This document shows positions 25,293-33,038 of a DNA stretch of 64,000 nucleotides, piece by piece. Location: assembly GCF_001422375.1 (NCBI RefSeq), contig NZ_LMMU01000010.1, positions 34,930 through 98,929 of the forward strand. Direction: 5' to 3'. This stretch comes from Methylobacterium sp. Leaf99 (GTDB lineage Bacteria; Pseudomonadota; Alphaproteobacteria; Rhizobiales; Beijerinckiaceae). The translations under genes were made by a program, and so were the position numbers. The notes below the pieces were generated by a model. The model saw only the letters and a program-made list of their open reading frames with translations, had not been told where the DNA came from and ran no database searches. The number at the start of each line of letters is the position of its first letter. Positions within the stretch are counted from its first letter, which is position 1.

Positions 25293-25871
25293 TTACTGCT
25301 CCGCCGGCGCGGCCTTGTCCGCCGGCGCGGCTTTGGCGGCCGGCTTGAGAGCCGCCTTCGCGGCGGGCTTCGGGGCCGGGGCGGCCGTCTCGCCAGCGGC
25401 GTTGGCGGCCTGCTGGTTCACGTCCGGCACCCGGGTCCAGGTCTGCGAGCCGCACAGGATCTTCAGGAGGCAGCCGGAGACCGACAGTTCCGCGGCGCTC
25501 TCGCGCTCCAGGCTGACCTGGTACAGCTTGCCCTCGTCGGCATTGTAGATCTCGCCGGAGAACTTCGCTTCCTCGGGCTTGAGGTTGTCGAGGAGGGTGA
25601 GGCCCAGCGCCGGCCGGCCGCGCTTCTTCGGATCGGGGTTCTTGATGTCCGTGCGCGGGGTGCCGTCCTCGGTGTTGGGCGACTTCAGCCAGACCACCTT
25701 GCCGCAGATGTTGGCGCCCGCCGGGCCGCAGCGGTCGATGCGGACCTTGGCGCGGCCGTCGCCCGTGAGCCAGGTACCCGAGGGGTCCTGGGCCGGCGCG
25801 GCGAGGGCCGGCGCGACCTGGATGGCGGTGAGGCCGGAAAGGAGGAAGGCGGCAGTCAGGGCGACGCGCAT
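25293..25871 (-). CDS. DUF2147 exported protein
   Basis: The 192-residue protein starts with a Sec signal peptide (MRVALTAAFLLSGLTAIQVA, then PALA). The DUF2147 domain follows: GTWLTGDGRAKVRIDRCG, ICGKVVWLK, GLTLLDNLKP, YNADEGKLY, and LSVSGCLLKILCGSQTW, with paired cysteines. A low-complexity Ala/Lys/Pro tail of about 45 residues ends it. The family is probably a lipocalin-like periplasmic domain of unknown ligand. The frame runs 31 codons further upstream, but the signal peptide fixes the start. Confidence 0.85.
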   Translation of the reverse strand: MRVALTAAFLLSGLTAIQVAPALAAPAQDPSGTWLTGDGRAKVRIDRCGPAGANICGKVVWLKSPNTEDGTPRTDIKNPDPKKRGRPALGLTLLDNLKPEEAKFSGEIYNADEGKLYQVSLERESAAELSVSGCLLKILCGSQTWTRVPDVNQQAANAAGETAAPAPKPAAKAALKPAAKAAPADKAAPAEQ

Positions 25872-25993
25872 GGGCTGGTCTCCGTCGAACGGCGGCAGGG
25901 GGTGGTGTCGTTGACCCCAGAAAGCCCGCGCAATCGGGCGAATTTCCGGCACTGTTGCGCTCAAGCCATGGCCAAGGTGTTTTTGCCCTCGGG

Positions 25994-26022
25994 TTGAGGG
26001 GCGGGGGCACCCCCGCTATAAG
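25994..26022 (+). promoter_or_regulatory. Putative sigma-70-type promoter for ndk
   Basis: TTGAGG (25994-25999) and TATAAG (26017-26022) are 17 bases apart, the ideal spacing. The ndk ATG is about 50 bases downstream. Confidence 0.55.
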
Positions 26023-26073
26023 CCCGGCGCCGGGGCCTCAGTCTCGGCCCCAGAATCAGAACCGGACGCATTC

Positions 26074-26496
26074 ATGGCCACCGAGCGCACCTTCTCCATC
26101 CTCAAGCCCGACGCGACGAAGCGGAACCTGACCGGCGCGGTCAATGCCGTGATCGAGAAGGCGGGCCTGCGCATCGTCGGCCAGCGCCGCATCCAGATGA
26201 GCCGTGCCCAGGCCGAGAAGTTCTACGAGGTCCACAAGGAGCGCCCGTTCTTCGGCGAGCTCGTCGATTTCATGATCTCCGGTCCCGTGGTCGTGCAGGT
26301 CCTCGAGGGCGAGAACGCCATCGCCCGCTACCGTGAGGTCATGGGCGCCACCAACCCGGCCAATGCCGACGAGGGCACCATCCGCAAGACCTTCTCCGAG
26401 TCGGTGGGCGAGAACACCGTCCACGGGTCCGACAGCGCCGAGAACGCCAAGCTCGAGATCGCGCAGTTCTTCCAGGATTCCGACATCGTCGGCTGA
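26074..26496 (+). CDS. ndk: Nucleoside diphosphate kinase
   Basis: Ndk (140 residues) balances nucleoside triphosphate pools by phosphate transfer through a histidine. The start ERTFSILKPDATKRN, the RYREVMGATNPANADEGTIR loop and the active-site NTVHGSDS (phospho-His) are all present. Length is normal. It stands alone between the DUF2147 gene and a lipoprotein gene. Confidence 0.97.
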   Translation: MATERTFSILKPDATKRNLTGAVNAVIEKAGLRIVGQRRIQMSRAQAEKFYEVHKERPFFGELVDFMISGPVVVQVLEGENAIARYREVMGATNPANADEGTIRKTFSESVGENTVHGSDSAENAKLEIAQFFQDSDIVG

Positions 26497-26609
26497 GTCG
26501 CTTCGCCGCGCGTCGCCTCCTCCCTTGGGCCGGTCCCTCGGGCCGGCGGCGCGTGGCGGTATTTGCCGCCACGCTGTGGCTGCGCTGCCCTTGCGCGGCC
26601 TTGAGGGCT

Positions 26610-26646
26610 CCGTGAAACCGGGTCGTTTCCCGAATCGCTTTCACGG
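26610..26646 (+). other. Inverted repeat downstream of ndk
   Basis: CCGTGAAA (26610-26617) pairs with TTTCACGG (26639-26646), with CGGG/CCCG able to pair inside. There is no T run. It may be a weak terminator or processing stem for ndk. It ends just before the lipoprotein ATG and so could also affect that start. Confidence 0.4.
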
Positions 26647-26658
26647 ACCCGTCACACC

Positions 26659-27036
26659 ATGCGCCTCCTCGCTCCGCGCACCGGCCGGCTTCTGCTCGCC
26701 GCCGGCCTCCTCGCCGCGCTCGCCGCCTGCAATGCCAACAAGGCCGGCCCGACGGCCGAGCTCGCCGGCTACACCCCCGATCCGGCCCTGAAGACCGCCT
26801 CGGCGAACAACCTCACCGGCCGCGTGCGCCACGCCTGCGCCGTGACCCAGGCCAGGCTCCAGAACGTCTCCGAGGTCTCGCTCGCCCGTCCGTGCGGCTG
26901 CTACGCCCAGCGCACCCTGGCGAGCCTCGATCAGGGCGAGCTCGCCGCCTACCGCACCACCGGCTACTTCAACGATTCGGCCCGCGCCAAGGCGCTCTCG
27001 GCCCTCGACAGCTGCCAGCTGCCGCGCCCGGCCTGA
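26659..27036 (+). CDS. Small lipoprotein, unknown function
   Basis: The 125-residue protein has a lipoprotein signal with a lipobox ending LAALAAC (Cys at about 24), so it should be lipid-anchored. The mature part has four further cysteines (HACAVT, CGCYAQRTL, DSCQLP), suggesting disulfides. No family is recognised. It is flanked by ndk and convergent with purN. Confidence 0.75.
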   Translation: MRLLAPRTGRLLLAAGLLAALAACNANKAGPTAELAGYTPDPALKTASANNLTGRVRHACAVTQARLQNVSEVSLARPCGCYAQRTLASLDQGELAAYRTTGYFNDSARAKALSALDSCQLPRPA

Positions 27037-27101
27037 TCCCGCCGCAGGGCGGACCCGCCGTGCAGGTCCGCCCTTGCAGGTCCGCCCTTCGTCCGAGGCT
27101 T

Positions 27102-27764
27102 CTATTCCCGAAGACTGAGCAGGGCGCCGTCCGCCCGGCGCACGGTGTCCGAGAAAACCACCCGGTCGCCGTCGAGGCGCGCATGGCCCGAGGCGATGAG
27201 CGCCAGGGCCGCCGGGTAGAGCCGGTGCTCCTCCACCAGGATGCGGGCGGCCAGGGCGTCGGCATCGTCGCCGGGCAGGACCGGCACGGCGGCCTGGGCG
27301 ACGATGGGCCCGGCATCGAGTTCCGGCACCACGTAATGCACCGTGCAGCCGTGCAGGCGCACCCCGGCGGCGAGCGCCTGCTCGTGGGTGTGCACGCCCT
27401 TGAACAGGGGCAGCAGGGACGGATGGATGTTGATCATCCGCCCGGCCCAGGCCTCGACGAAGCCGGCGGAGAAGATCCGCATGAAGCCGGCCAGGCACAC
27501 GAGGTCGATATCGGCGGCGACGAGTTCGGCGTGGAGCGCCCCGTCGAAGGCCGCCCGGCTCGGATAGGCCTTGTGGTCGAGGGCGCGGGTCGGGATGCCG
27601 GCCGCCGCCGCCGTGGCGAGGCCCCCGGCGTCGGGCCGGTTGGAAGCGACCAGCACGATCTCGGCGGGATAGTCGGCCGCCGTAGCCGCCGCGATGAGCG
27701 AGGCCATGTTCGAGCCGCGTCCCGAAATCAGGATCGCGACCCGGGTTTTTTTCGAAATCGACAT
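27102..27764 (-). CDS. purN: Phosphoribosylglycinamide formyltransferase
   Basis: PurN transfers formyl from 10-formyl-THF to GAR in purine synthesis. The sequence has VAILISGRGSNMASLI, LAGFMRIFSAGFV, INIHPSLLPLFKG (active-site Asn/His) and the GCTVHYVVPELDAGPI Asp. An upstream GTG at 27770 is in frame; ATG 27764 is preferred. It follows purM by about 13 bases in one operon. Confidence 0.95.
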   Translation of the reverse strand: MSISKKTRVAILISGRGSNMASLIAAATAADYPAEIVLVASNRPDAGGLATAAAAGIPTRALDHKAYPSRAAFDGALHAELVAADIDLVCLAGFMRIFSAGFVEAWAGRMINIHPSLLPLFKGVHTHEQALAAGVRLHGCTVHYVVPELDAGPIVAQAAVPVLPGDDADALAARILVEEHRLYPAALALIASGHARLDGDRVVFSDTVRRADGALLSLRE

Positions 27765-27777
27765 CAGCACGGCACTG

Positions 27778-28842
27778 TCAAAACGTGAGCCGGCCTTCGA
27801 ACGTCACGGGCTCGGGGCCGCGCGCGGTGATCCGGCCGAGGCGCACGGGCGAGGCGCCGCCGAGATCCAGCGCCTTCGAGACGGCGCCGACGCTGTCGGG
27901 CGCCACCACCACCACCATGCCGATGCCGCAGTTGAAGGTGCGCAGCATCTCGGATTCGGCGACCTCGCCGATCTCGGCGAGCCAGCCGAACACCGGCGGG
28001 GGCATGATCGCGTCGAGGTCGATGGCGATGCCGACCCCGTCGGGCAGCACGCGGGGCAGGTTGTCGGGAAAGCCCCCACCGGTGATGTGCGCCAGCGCCT
28101 TGATCCCGTCCGTGGATTTCAGGGCGGCGAGCAGGGGCTTCACGTAGATGCGGGTCGGCTCGAGGAGGGCTTCGCCGAGGGTCCGGATCGGCTCGAACGG
28201 GGCCGGGTCGTCGTAGGACAGGCCGCTCTTCTCGACGATGCGGCGCACCAGCGAGAAGCCGTTGGAATGGACCCCGGAGGAGGGCAGGCCGAGGACCACG
28301 TCGCCCGGCACGATGTTGCCGCGCGGCAGCAGGGTGCCGCGCTCCGCCGCCCCCACGCTGAAGCCGGCGAGATCGTAGTCGGCGCCGTCGTAGAGGCCCG
28401 GCATCTCGGCGGTCTCGCCGCCGATGAGGGCGCAGCCGGCCAGCCGGCAGCCCGCCGCGATGCCGCGCACGATATCGGTGCCGACGCCCGGCACCAGCTT
28501 GGCGGTGGCGTAGTAATCGAGGAAGAACAGCGGCTCGGCGCCCTGGACGATGATGTCGTTGACGCACATGGCGACGAGATCGATGCCGATGGTGTCGTGG
28601 CGGTTCGTCTCGATGGCGATCTTCACCTTGGTGCCGACGCCGTCATTGGCCGCCACCAGGATCGGATCGCGGAACCCCGCCGCCTTGAGGTCGAACAGGC
28701 CGCCGAACCCGCCGATCTCGGCATCCGCCCCCGGCCGGCGCGTGGCCCGCACCAGCGGCTTGATCGTCTCGACCATGGCGTTGCCGGCGTCGATGTCGAC
28801 GCCGGCCTCCGCGTAGGTCATTCCCTTGTGTTCGGCCGTCAT
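27778..28842 (-). CDS. purM: Phosphoribosylformylglycinamidine cyclo-ligase
   Basis: PurM (354 residues from the ATG; a GTG two codons upstream is possible) closes the imidazole ring to give AIR using ATP. Motifs: YAEAGVDIDAGN, DGVGTKVKIA, MCVNDIIVQGAEPLFFLDY, GGETAEMPG and HITGGGFPDNLPR. The purM-purN order on one strand is the common Rhizobiales arrangement. Confidence 0.96.
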   Translation of the reverse strand: MTAEHKGMTYAEAGVDIDAGNAMVETIKPLVRATRRPGADAEIGGFGGLFDLKAAGFRDPILVAANDGVGTKVKIAIETNRHDTIGIDLVAMCVNDIIVQGAEPLFFLDYYATAKLVPGVGTDIVRGIAAGCRLAGCALIGGETAEMPGLYDGADYDLAGFSVGAAERGTLLPRGNIVPGDVVLGLPSSGVHSNGFSLVRRIVEKSGLSYDDPAPFEPIRTLGEALLEPTRIYVKPLLAALKSTDGIKALAHITGGGFPDNLPRVLPDGVGIAIDLDAIMPPPVFGWLAEIGEVAESEMLRTFNCGIGMVVVVAPDSVGAVSKALDLGGASPVRLGRITARGPEPVTFEGRLTF

Positions 28843-28997
28843 CGGCACCTCGTCTCAACGTCCCGTTCGGCCTGCTCTAGCGGGTCGGGGCGGTCTCGGC
28901 GAGGGGTTGCGAACGACTCCGGCATCCGACACCGGGGGCATCGCCCCGACGCCGCCGTTCGAGGGGCGGTCGACCCGGACTCGTCCGGTCCCCGTCG

Positions 28998-30788
28998 TCA
29001 GGCGGCCCGGAGCTGCGCCAGGAAGCGGTTGACCGCGGCGTCGAGGTGGTCGGCGTCGTGGGAGACGGAGGTGGCGACGGAGAGCACCCGCCCGGCTTCG
29101 CCGCCGGCCTTGTGCGCCGCTTCGGCGACGCCGCCGATATGGGACGTGACCTCGCCGGTGCCGACGGCGGTCTGGTGGATGTTGCGGACGATCTCCCGGG
29201 TCGCGGCCCCCTGCTCCTCCACCGCGGCCGCGATCGCGTGCGAGATCCCGCTCAGGTCGCCGATGCGCCCGGCGATGGCGCCGATCGCCGTCACCGCCTC
29301 ACCGGTCACCGCCTGGATGCTCCCGATCTGCGAAGCGATCTCTTCGGTGGCCCTGGCGGTCTGGTTCGCGAGTTCCTTGACCTCGGCCGCGACCACGGCG
29401 AAGCCGCGTCCCGCCTCGCCGGCCCGCGCGGCCTCGATGGTGGCGTTGAGGGCGAGCAGGTTGGTCTGACCGGCGATGCCGTTGATCATCGCCACCACGT
29501 CGCCGACCCGGGTCGCCGCCTGACTCAGATTCTGCACCAAGCCGGCGGTGCGTCCGGCCTCCGTCGCGCTCGCCTGCGTCAGGGCCGCCGAATTGTCGAC
29601 CTGACGGCCGACCTCCGACACCGAGGCGCTGAGCTGCTCCGCCGCCGCCGCCACGGCGGCGACGTTGGCGGACGCCTCCTCCGCGGCCCGGATCACGGCG
29701 CCCGAGCGGTCGGCGGTGTCGCCGGCCATCCGCGACATCGTCAGCGCGGTGTCCTGTAACTCGCCCACGGACGTCGCCACGGCCCGGACGATGCCGCTGA
29801 ACGTCGCCTCGAAGGATTGCGCCAGGGTCTCGGTGTGGCCCCGGCGGGTGGCCTCGCGCACCCGGGTTTCCTCGGCGTGGCGTTCCGACACGTCCCGGGC
29901 GAGGTTGGCCTTAAAGGCTTCGAGGCCGCGGGCGAGGTCGCCGACCTCGTCGCGGCGTCCCCGGCCCGGCACCGCCGCGGCGTAATCGCCCCGGGCGATC
30001 CGGCCCATGGCCTCGCCGACCGCACCGTAGCCGCGGACCAGGGCCTCGTAGGCGAACCAGCCGAGCGCCAGGAAGCTCGCGACGGTGGCCGTCAGCGCGG
30101 CGACCACGACGGTGAAGTAGAGGTGCGCCCGGGCCTCGTCCGTCGCGACGGCCGCATCGGTGCGCGCCTGCATCAGCCCGTAGAACCCGTCGAGGGGCTT
30201 CATGATCTGCGCCTTGAAGGCGTGATAGGCGTCGGAATGGACGAGGTCGATCGCCCGGTTGCGGTCCCGGACCCCATCCGGCTGTGCCAGGGGCTGACCC
30301 GTGCTGTCCTTGCCCTCGACGAGATTCATCGCCTCGACCTCGAGCTGGACCAGGCCGTCCGAGTTGCGGACAGATTCGGCCAGCATGTCGTATTCCCGCT
30401 GGGAGAAGCCGAGGCGCTTCATGAGGTCGGGCATCGATACGGTCTCGCCGTCCGGGCGCGGCTTCGCCACGCCGGCCGCGACGAAGTCCCAGTAGATGCG
30501 ATGATACTCCTCCGGGCGCGGCGCGCGGCCGGAGCGGATGTCGAGGATGCTCTGGTACTGCCGTTCGTAGGCCGCCTTCCCGGTCACGACGTAGGTGCGG
30601 CCGAGACGGGTGAGGTCGTCCGAGCTCTGCCGAATTTCGTCGGCGAGGAGGATCGATTTCTGACGCGTCTCGTGCGTCGCACTGACCTGAGCGACGGATC
30701 GCCCATAGAGGATGATCGACCCGGCCAGGAGCAGGCTAGAGATCAGCATCGCCGCGACCAATCCGACGAACTTACTCGACAAACGCAT
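28998..30788 (-). CDS. Methyl-accepting chemotaxis protein
   Basis: This 596-residue receptor has an N-terminal membrane helix (about 9-29) and a periplasmic sensor region of about 190 residues. A second helix follows (about 222-247), then HAMP (DYAAAVPGRGRRDEVGDLAR) and the cytoplasmic signalling coiled coil. The hairpin tip (AGQTNLLALNATIEAARAGE, then GRGFAVVAAEVKELA) would contact CheA/CheW. The sensor region contains RLGRTYVVTG and GFSQREYDMLAES, a pattern often seen in rhizobial MCPs; the ligand cannot be read off. It is a monocistronic gene with no che genes nearby. Confidence 0.95.
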   Translation of the reverse strand: MRLSSKFVGLVAAMLISSLLLAGSIILYGRSVAQVSATHETRQKSILLADEIRQSSDDLTRLGRTYVVTGKAAYERQYQSILDIRSGRAPRPEEYHRIYWDFVAAGVAKPRPDGETVSMPDLMKRLGFSQREYDMLAESVRNSDGLVQLEVEAMNLVEGKDSTGQPLAQPDGVRDRNRAIDLVHSDAYHAFKAQIMKPLDGFYGLMQARTDAAVATDEARAHLYFTVVVAALTATVASFLALGWFAYEALVRGYGAVGEAMGRIARGDYAAAVPGRGRRDEVGDLARGLEAFKANLARDVSERHAEETRVREATRRGHTETLAQSFEATFSGIVRAVATSVGELQDTALTMSRMAGDTADRSGAVIRAAEEASANVAAVAAAAEQLSASVSEVGRQVDNSAALTQASATEAGRTAGLVQNLSQAATRVGDVVAMINGIAGQTNLLALNATIEAARAGEAGRGFAVVAAEVKELANQTARATEEIASQIGSIQAVTGEAVTAIGAIAGRIGDLSGISHAIAAAVEEQGAATREIVRNIHQTAVGTGEVTSHIGGVAEAAHKAGGEAGRVLSVATSVSHDADHLDAAVNRFLAQLRAA

Positions 30789-31118
30789 TGATCGGTCTCC
30801 ATCTCCCGGGAGGGTTCTGCGGCAGGGCGGTTAATTATCCGGCCTAGTGTCGGGGAATGAGTCTCATTTCGCCTCCGGACTTGAGACAGTGGCCCTTTGA
30901 CCAAGTGGCCGTCGCGGGTGCTCGAGAAATCCACAGTGTTTTTCCCGGACTGTAGTTGATGGATGCGCGGACGCGGCGGTCGGCGCCCGCCGGACGCAGC
31001 GAGGTCCGGTCGTCATCGGCGCGAGCGGAGCACGGGACCGACGCCGAGCCTTGACCGCACCGCCCCGGCTTCCCACTCTCGGGAGCGCACGGGCGGCGTG
31101 TGCGGGGGAGGACGGCCG
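30789..31118. other. Divergent intergenic region, no gene
   Basis: These 330 bases separate the chemotaxis receptor and the AI-2E family transporter and must hold both promoters. On the receptor side GGATAATTAACC resembles a -10 element. An open frame on the plus strand continues upstream of the transporter, but it is Arg/Gly-rich and not convincing. GGGGGAGG at about 31104 is the transporter ribosome site. Confidence 0.5.
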
Positions 31119-32210
31119 ATGCGCGGCAGGGCGGTGATCGGGTGTCTGGCGCTCGGCGGGGTCGTCCTGCTGCTCTACCTGCTGGCCGACGTGATGCTAC
31201 CCTTCGTGGCGGGGCTCGCGCTGGCCTACCTCCTCGATCCCCTCGCCGACCGGCTGGAGCGCCTCGGCCTCGGGCGGCTCTCGGCCTCGCTCCTGATCCT
31301 GGCGATGTTCGTAGTCGCCCTCGTGGTGGCGCTCCTCATCGTCGTGCCGCTCGCCGCCAACCAGATCGCCGCGCTGGTCGCCACCCTGCCCGGCATGGTC
31401 GCCCGGCTGCAGGGAATCCTGACGGAGCGGGCCGGCCCGCTCTTGCAGCGCGTGGGCGGCGCGGACGTGCTGACCGACCTGCAATCCTCCGTCGGCACCC
31501 TGGTGGGGCAGGGTGGCACGTGGTTCCTGGCGTTCCTGAAATCCCTGTGGTCGGGCAGCCAGGCGCTGATCTCCATCGCCTCGCTTCTCGTGGTGACGCC
31601 CGTGGTGGCGTTCTACCTGCTCGTCGACTGGGACCGGATGATCGCGGCCCTGGACAGCTGGGTGCCGCCGCGGCACCGCCCCGTGGTGCGCCGCCTCGGC
31701 CGCGAGATCAACGGGGCCATCACCGGCTTTGTGCGCGGCCAGACCCTGGTCTGCTTGATCCTCGGCAGCTTCTACGCCGTGGGCCTGTTCGCCATCGGGC
31801 TGAATTTCGGCGTGCTCATCGGCCTCATCGCCGGGTTCCTCACCTTCATCCCGTATGTCGGCACGCTCACGGGCTTCCTGCTCTCCGTCGGCGTCGCCCT
31901 GGCGCAGTTCTGGCCCGAATCCGACTGGCTCCATATCGGGCTCACCATCGGGGTGTTCGTGGTCGGCCAGTTCCTGGAGGGCAACATCATCTCGCCGAAG
32001 CTCGTGGGCGAATCGGTGGGCCTCCACCCGGTCTGGCTCATGTTCGCGCTCCTGGCCTTCGGGTCGCTGTTCGGCTTCCTCGGCCTGCTGCTGGCCGTGC
32101 CCGTGGCCGCCTCCATCGGCGTCGTGGTGCGCTTCGCCCTCGGCCGCTACCTGCAGAGCCCGCTCTATCACGCGGGCTCCCCGGTGCTGCTCCCCAACCG
32201 TGAGACCTGA
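31119..32210 (+). CDS. AI-2E family transporter (PerM/YdiK-like permease)
   Basis: The 363-residue protein has about eight membrane helices and the AI-2E transporter layout: LPFVAGLALAYLLDPL near the N terminus, a soluble helical loop around residues 85-160, then FVRGQTLVCLILGSFYAVGL, FIPYVGTLTGFLL and EGNIISPKLVGESVGLHPV. Family members include TqsA and PerM, and most have no proven substrate. GGGGGAGG precedes the ATG. It overlaps hdaA by one base, a pairing common in alphaproteobacteria. Confidence 0.9.
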   Translation: MRGRAVIGCLALGGVVLLLYLLADVMLPFVAGLALAYLLDPLADRLERLGLGRLSASLLILAMFVVALVVALLIVVPLAANQIAALVATLPGMVARLQGILTERAGPLLQRVGGADVLTDLQSSVGTLVGQGGTWFLAFLKSLWSGSQALISIASLLVVTPVVAFYLLVDWDRMIAALDSWVPPRHRPVVRRLGREINGAITGFVRGQTLVCLILGSFYAVGLFAIGLNFGVLIGLIAGFLTFIPYVGTLTGFLLSVGVALAQFWPESDWLHIGLTIGVFVVGQFLEGNIISPKLVGESVGLHPVWLMFALLAFGSLFGFLGLLLAVPVAASIGVVVRFALGRYLQSPLYHAGSPVLLPNRET

Positions 32211-32935
32211 TGGCCATCCGCGAGAACGCGCCGCCGAAACAACTCGCCTTCGACCTGCCCGCCGACCCCCGCTACGGGCGGGAGGATTTCCTGGTCGGCC
32301 CGGCCAACGCGGCCGCCTACGGTCTGGTGGAGGCCTGGCCGAACTGGCCCGACACCGTCTGCGTCCTCACCGGGCCGCCCGGCAGCGGCAAGAGCCACCT
32401 CGCCTCGATCTGGGCGACGCGGGCCCATGCCTGGACCGCCGCCGTCGCCGAGGTCCGGGCGGCGGCGGTGCCCCACCTCGTCTCTAACGGCGCCCTCGTC
32501 ATCGAGGACATCGACCGGGCCGAGGGCCGCGACGAGGCGGCCCTGTTCCACCTCCTCAACCTCGCCCGCGAGCATGGCAGCCCCGTCCTCGTCACGGCGG
32601 CCCAGCCGGTGGAGGCCATGGGCCTCGCCACGGCGGACCTGCGCTCGCGCCTGCGCCTGGCGCCCGGCGCCACCATCCTTCCCCCCGACGACGCGCTCCT
32701 GCGCGCCGTCCTCGTCAAGCTGTTCGTGGACCGCCAGCTCGTGGTCGATCTCGCCGTGGTCGAGGCCCTGGCCCTGCGCATCGACCGCTCGTTCGGCCTC
32801 GCCCGGCAGGTGGTGACCGAGCTCGACCGCGACGCCCTCGGGCGCGGCCGGCGCATCACCCGGCCCCTGGCCCTGGCGGTTCTCGCCCGCCTCGGCCTCG
32901 ATGCGACGGATGACGAGGCCGACGACGCCGACTAG
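32210..32935 (+). CDS. hdaA: DnaA regulatory inactivator HdaA
   Basis: The 241-residue protein is a DnaA-like AAA+ ATPase lacking the DnaA DNA-binding domain. With the DNA clamp it stimulates DnaA-ATP hydrolysis to prevent re-initiation. Visible features: an N-terminal QLAFDLP, which fits the beta-clamp-binding QL-[SP]-LF-type motif, Walker A GPPGSGKSHLA, Walker B ALVIEDID and the sensor/arginine-finger region DLRSRLRLAP. It overlaps the transporter stop (TGATG). Confidence 0.88.
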   Translation: MAIRENAPPKQLAFDLPADPRYGREDFLVGPANAAAYGLVEAWPNWPDTVCVLTGPPGSGKSHLASIWATRAHAWTAAVAEVRAAAVPHLVSNGALVIEDIDRAEGRDEAALFHLLNLAREHGSPVLVTAAQPVEAMGLATADLRSRLRLAPGATILPPDDALLRAVLVKLFVDRQLVVDLAVVEALALRIDRSFGLARQVVTELDRDALGRGRRITRPLALAVLARLGLDATDDEADDAD

Positions 32936-32963
32936 GAGCGTCGATCCGGCCGCGCGCGGAAGA

Positions 32964-32981
32964 CTGTCATCGAACTGTCAA
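32964..32981 (+). promoter_or_regulatory. Pho-box-like site upstream of ppk
   Basis: CTGTCATCGAACTGTCAA contains two CTGTCA repeats whose starts are 11 bases apart, as in the PhoB-binding Pho box (consensus CTGTCATAAAACTGTCAY). It lies 58 bases before the ppk start. Control of ppk-ppx by phosphate limitation through PhoB is the expected meaning, by analogy with other bacteria. Confidence 0.65.
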
Positions 32982-33038
32982 GAATCGCGCCTTCCCGCAT
33001 GCTAGGAAGCCGCCCCTCAGCTTTCAGGAGACACCCAC

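Noticed and set aside
30963..31118. N-terminal extension of the AI-2E family transporter
   Set aside because: The extra codons are Arg/Gly-rich and lack family similarity, while ATG 31119 has a strong ribosome site.
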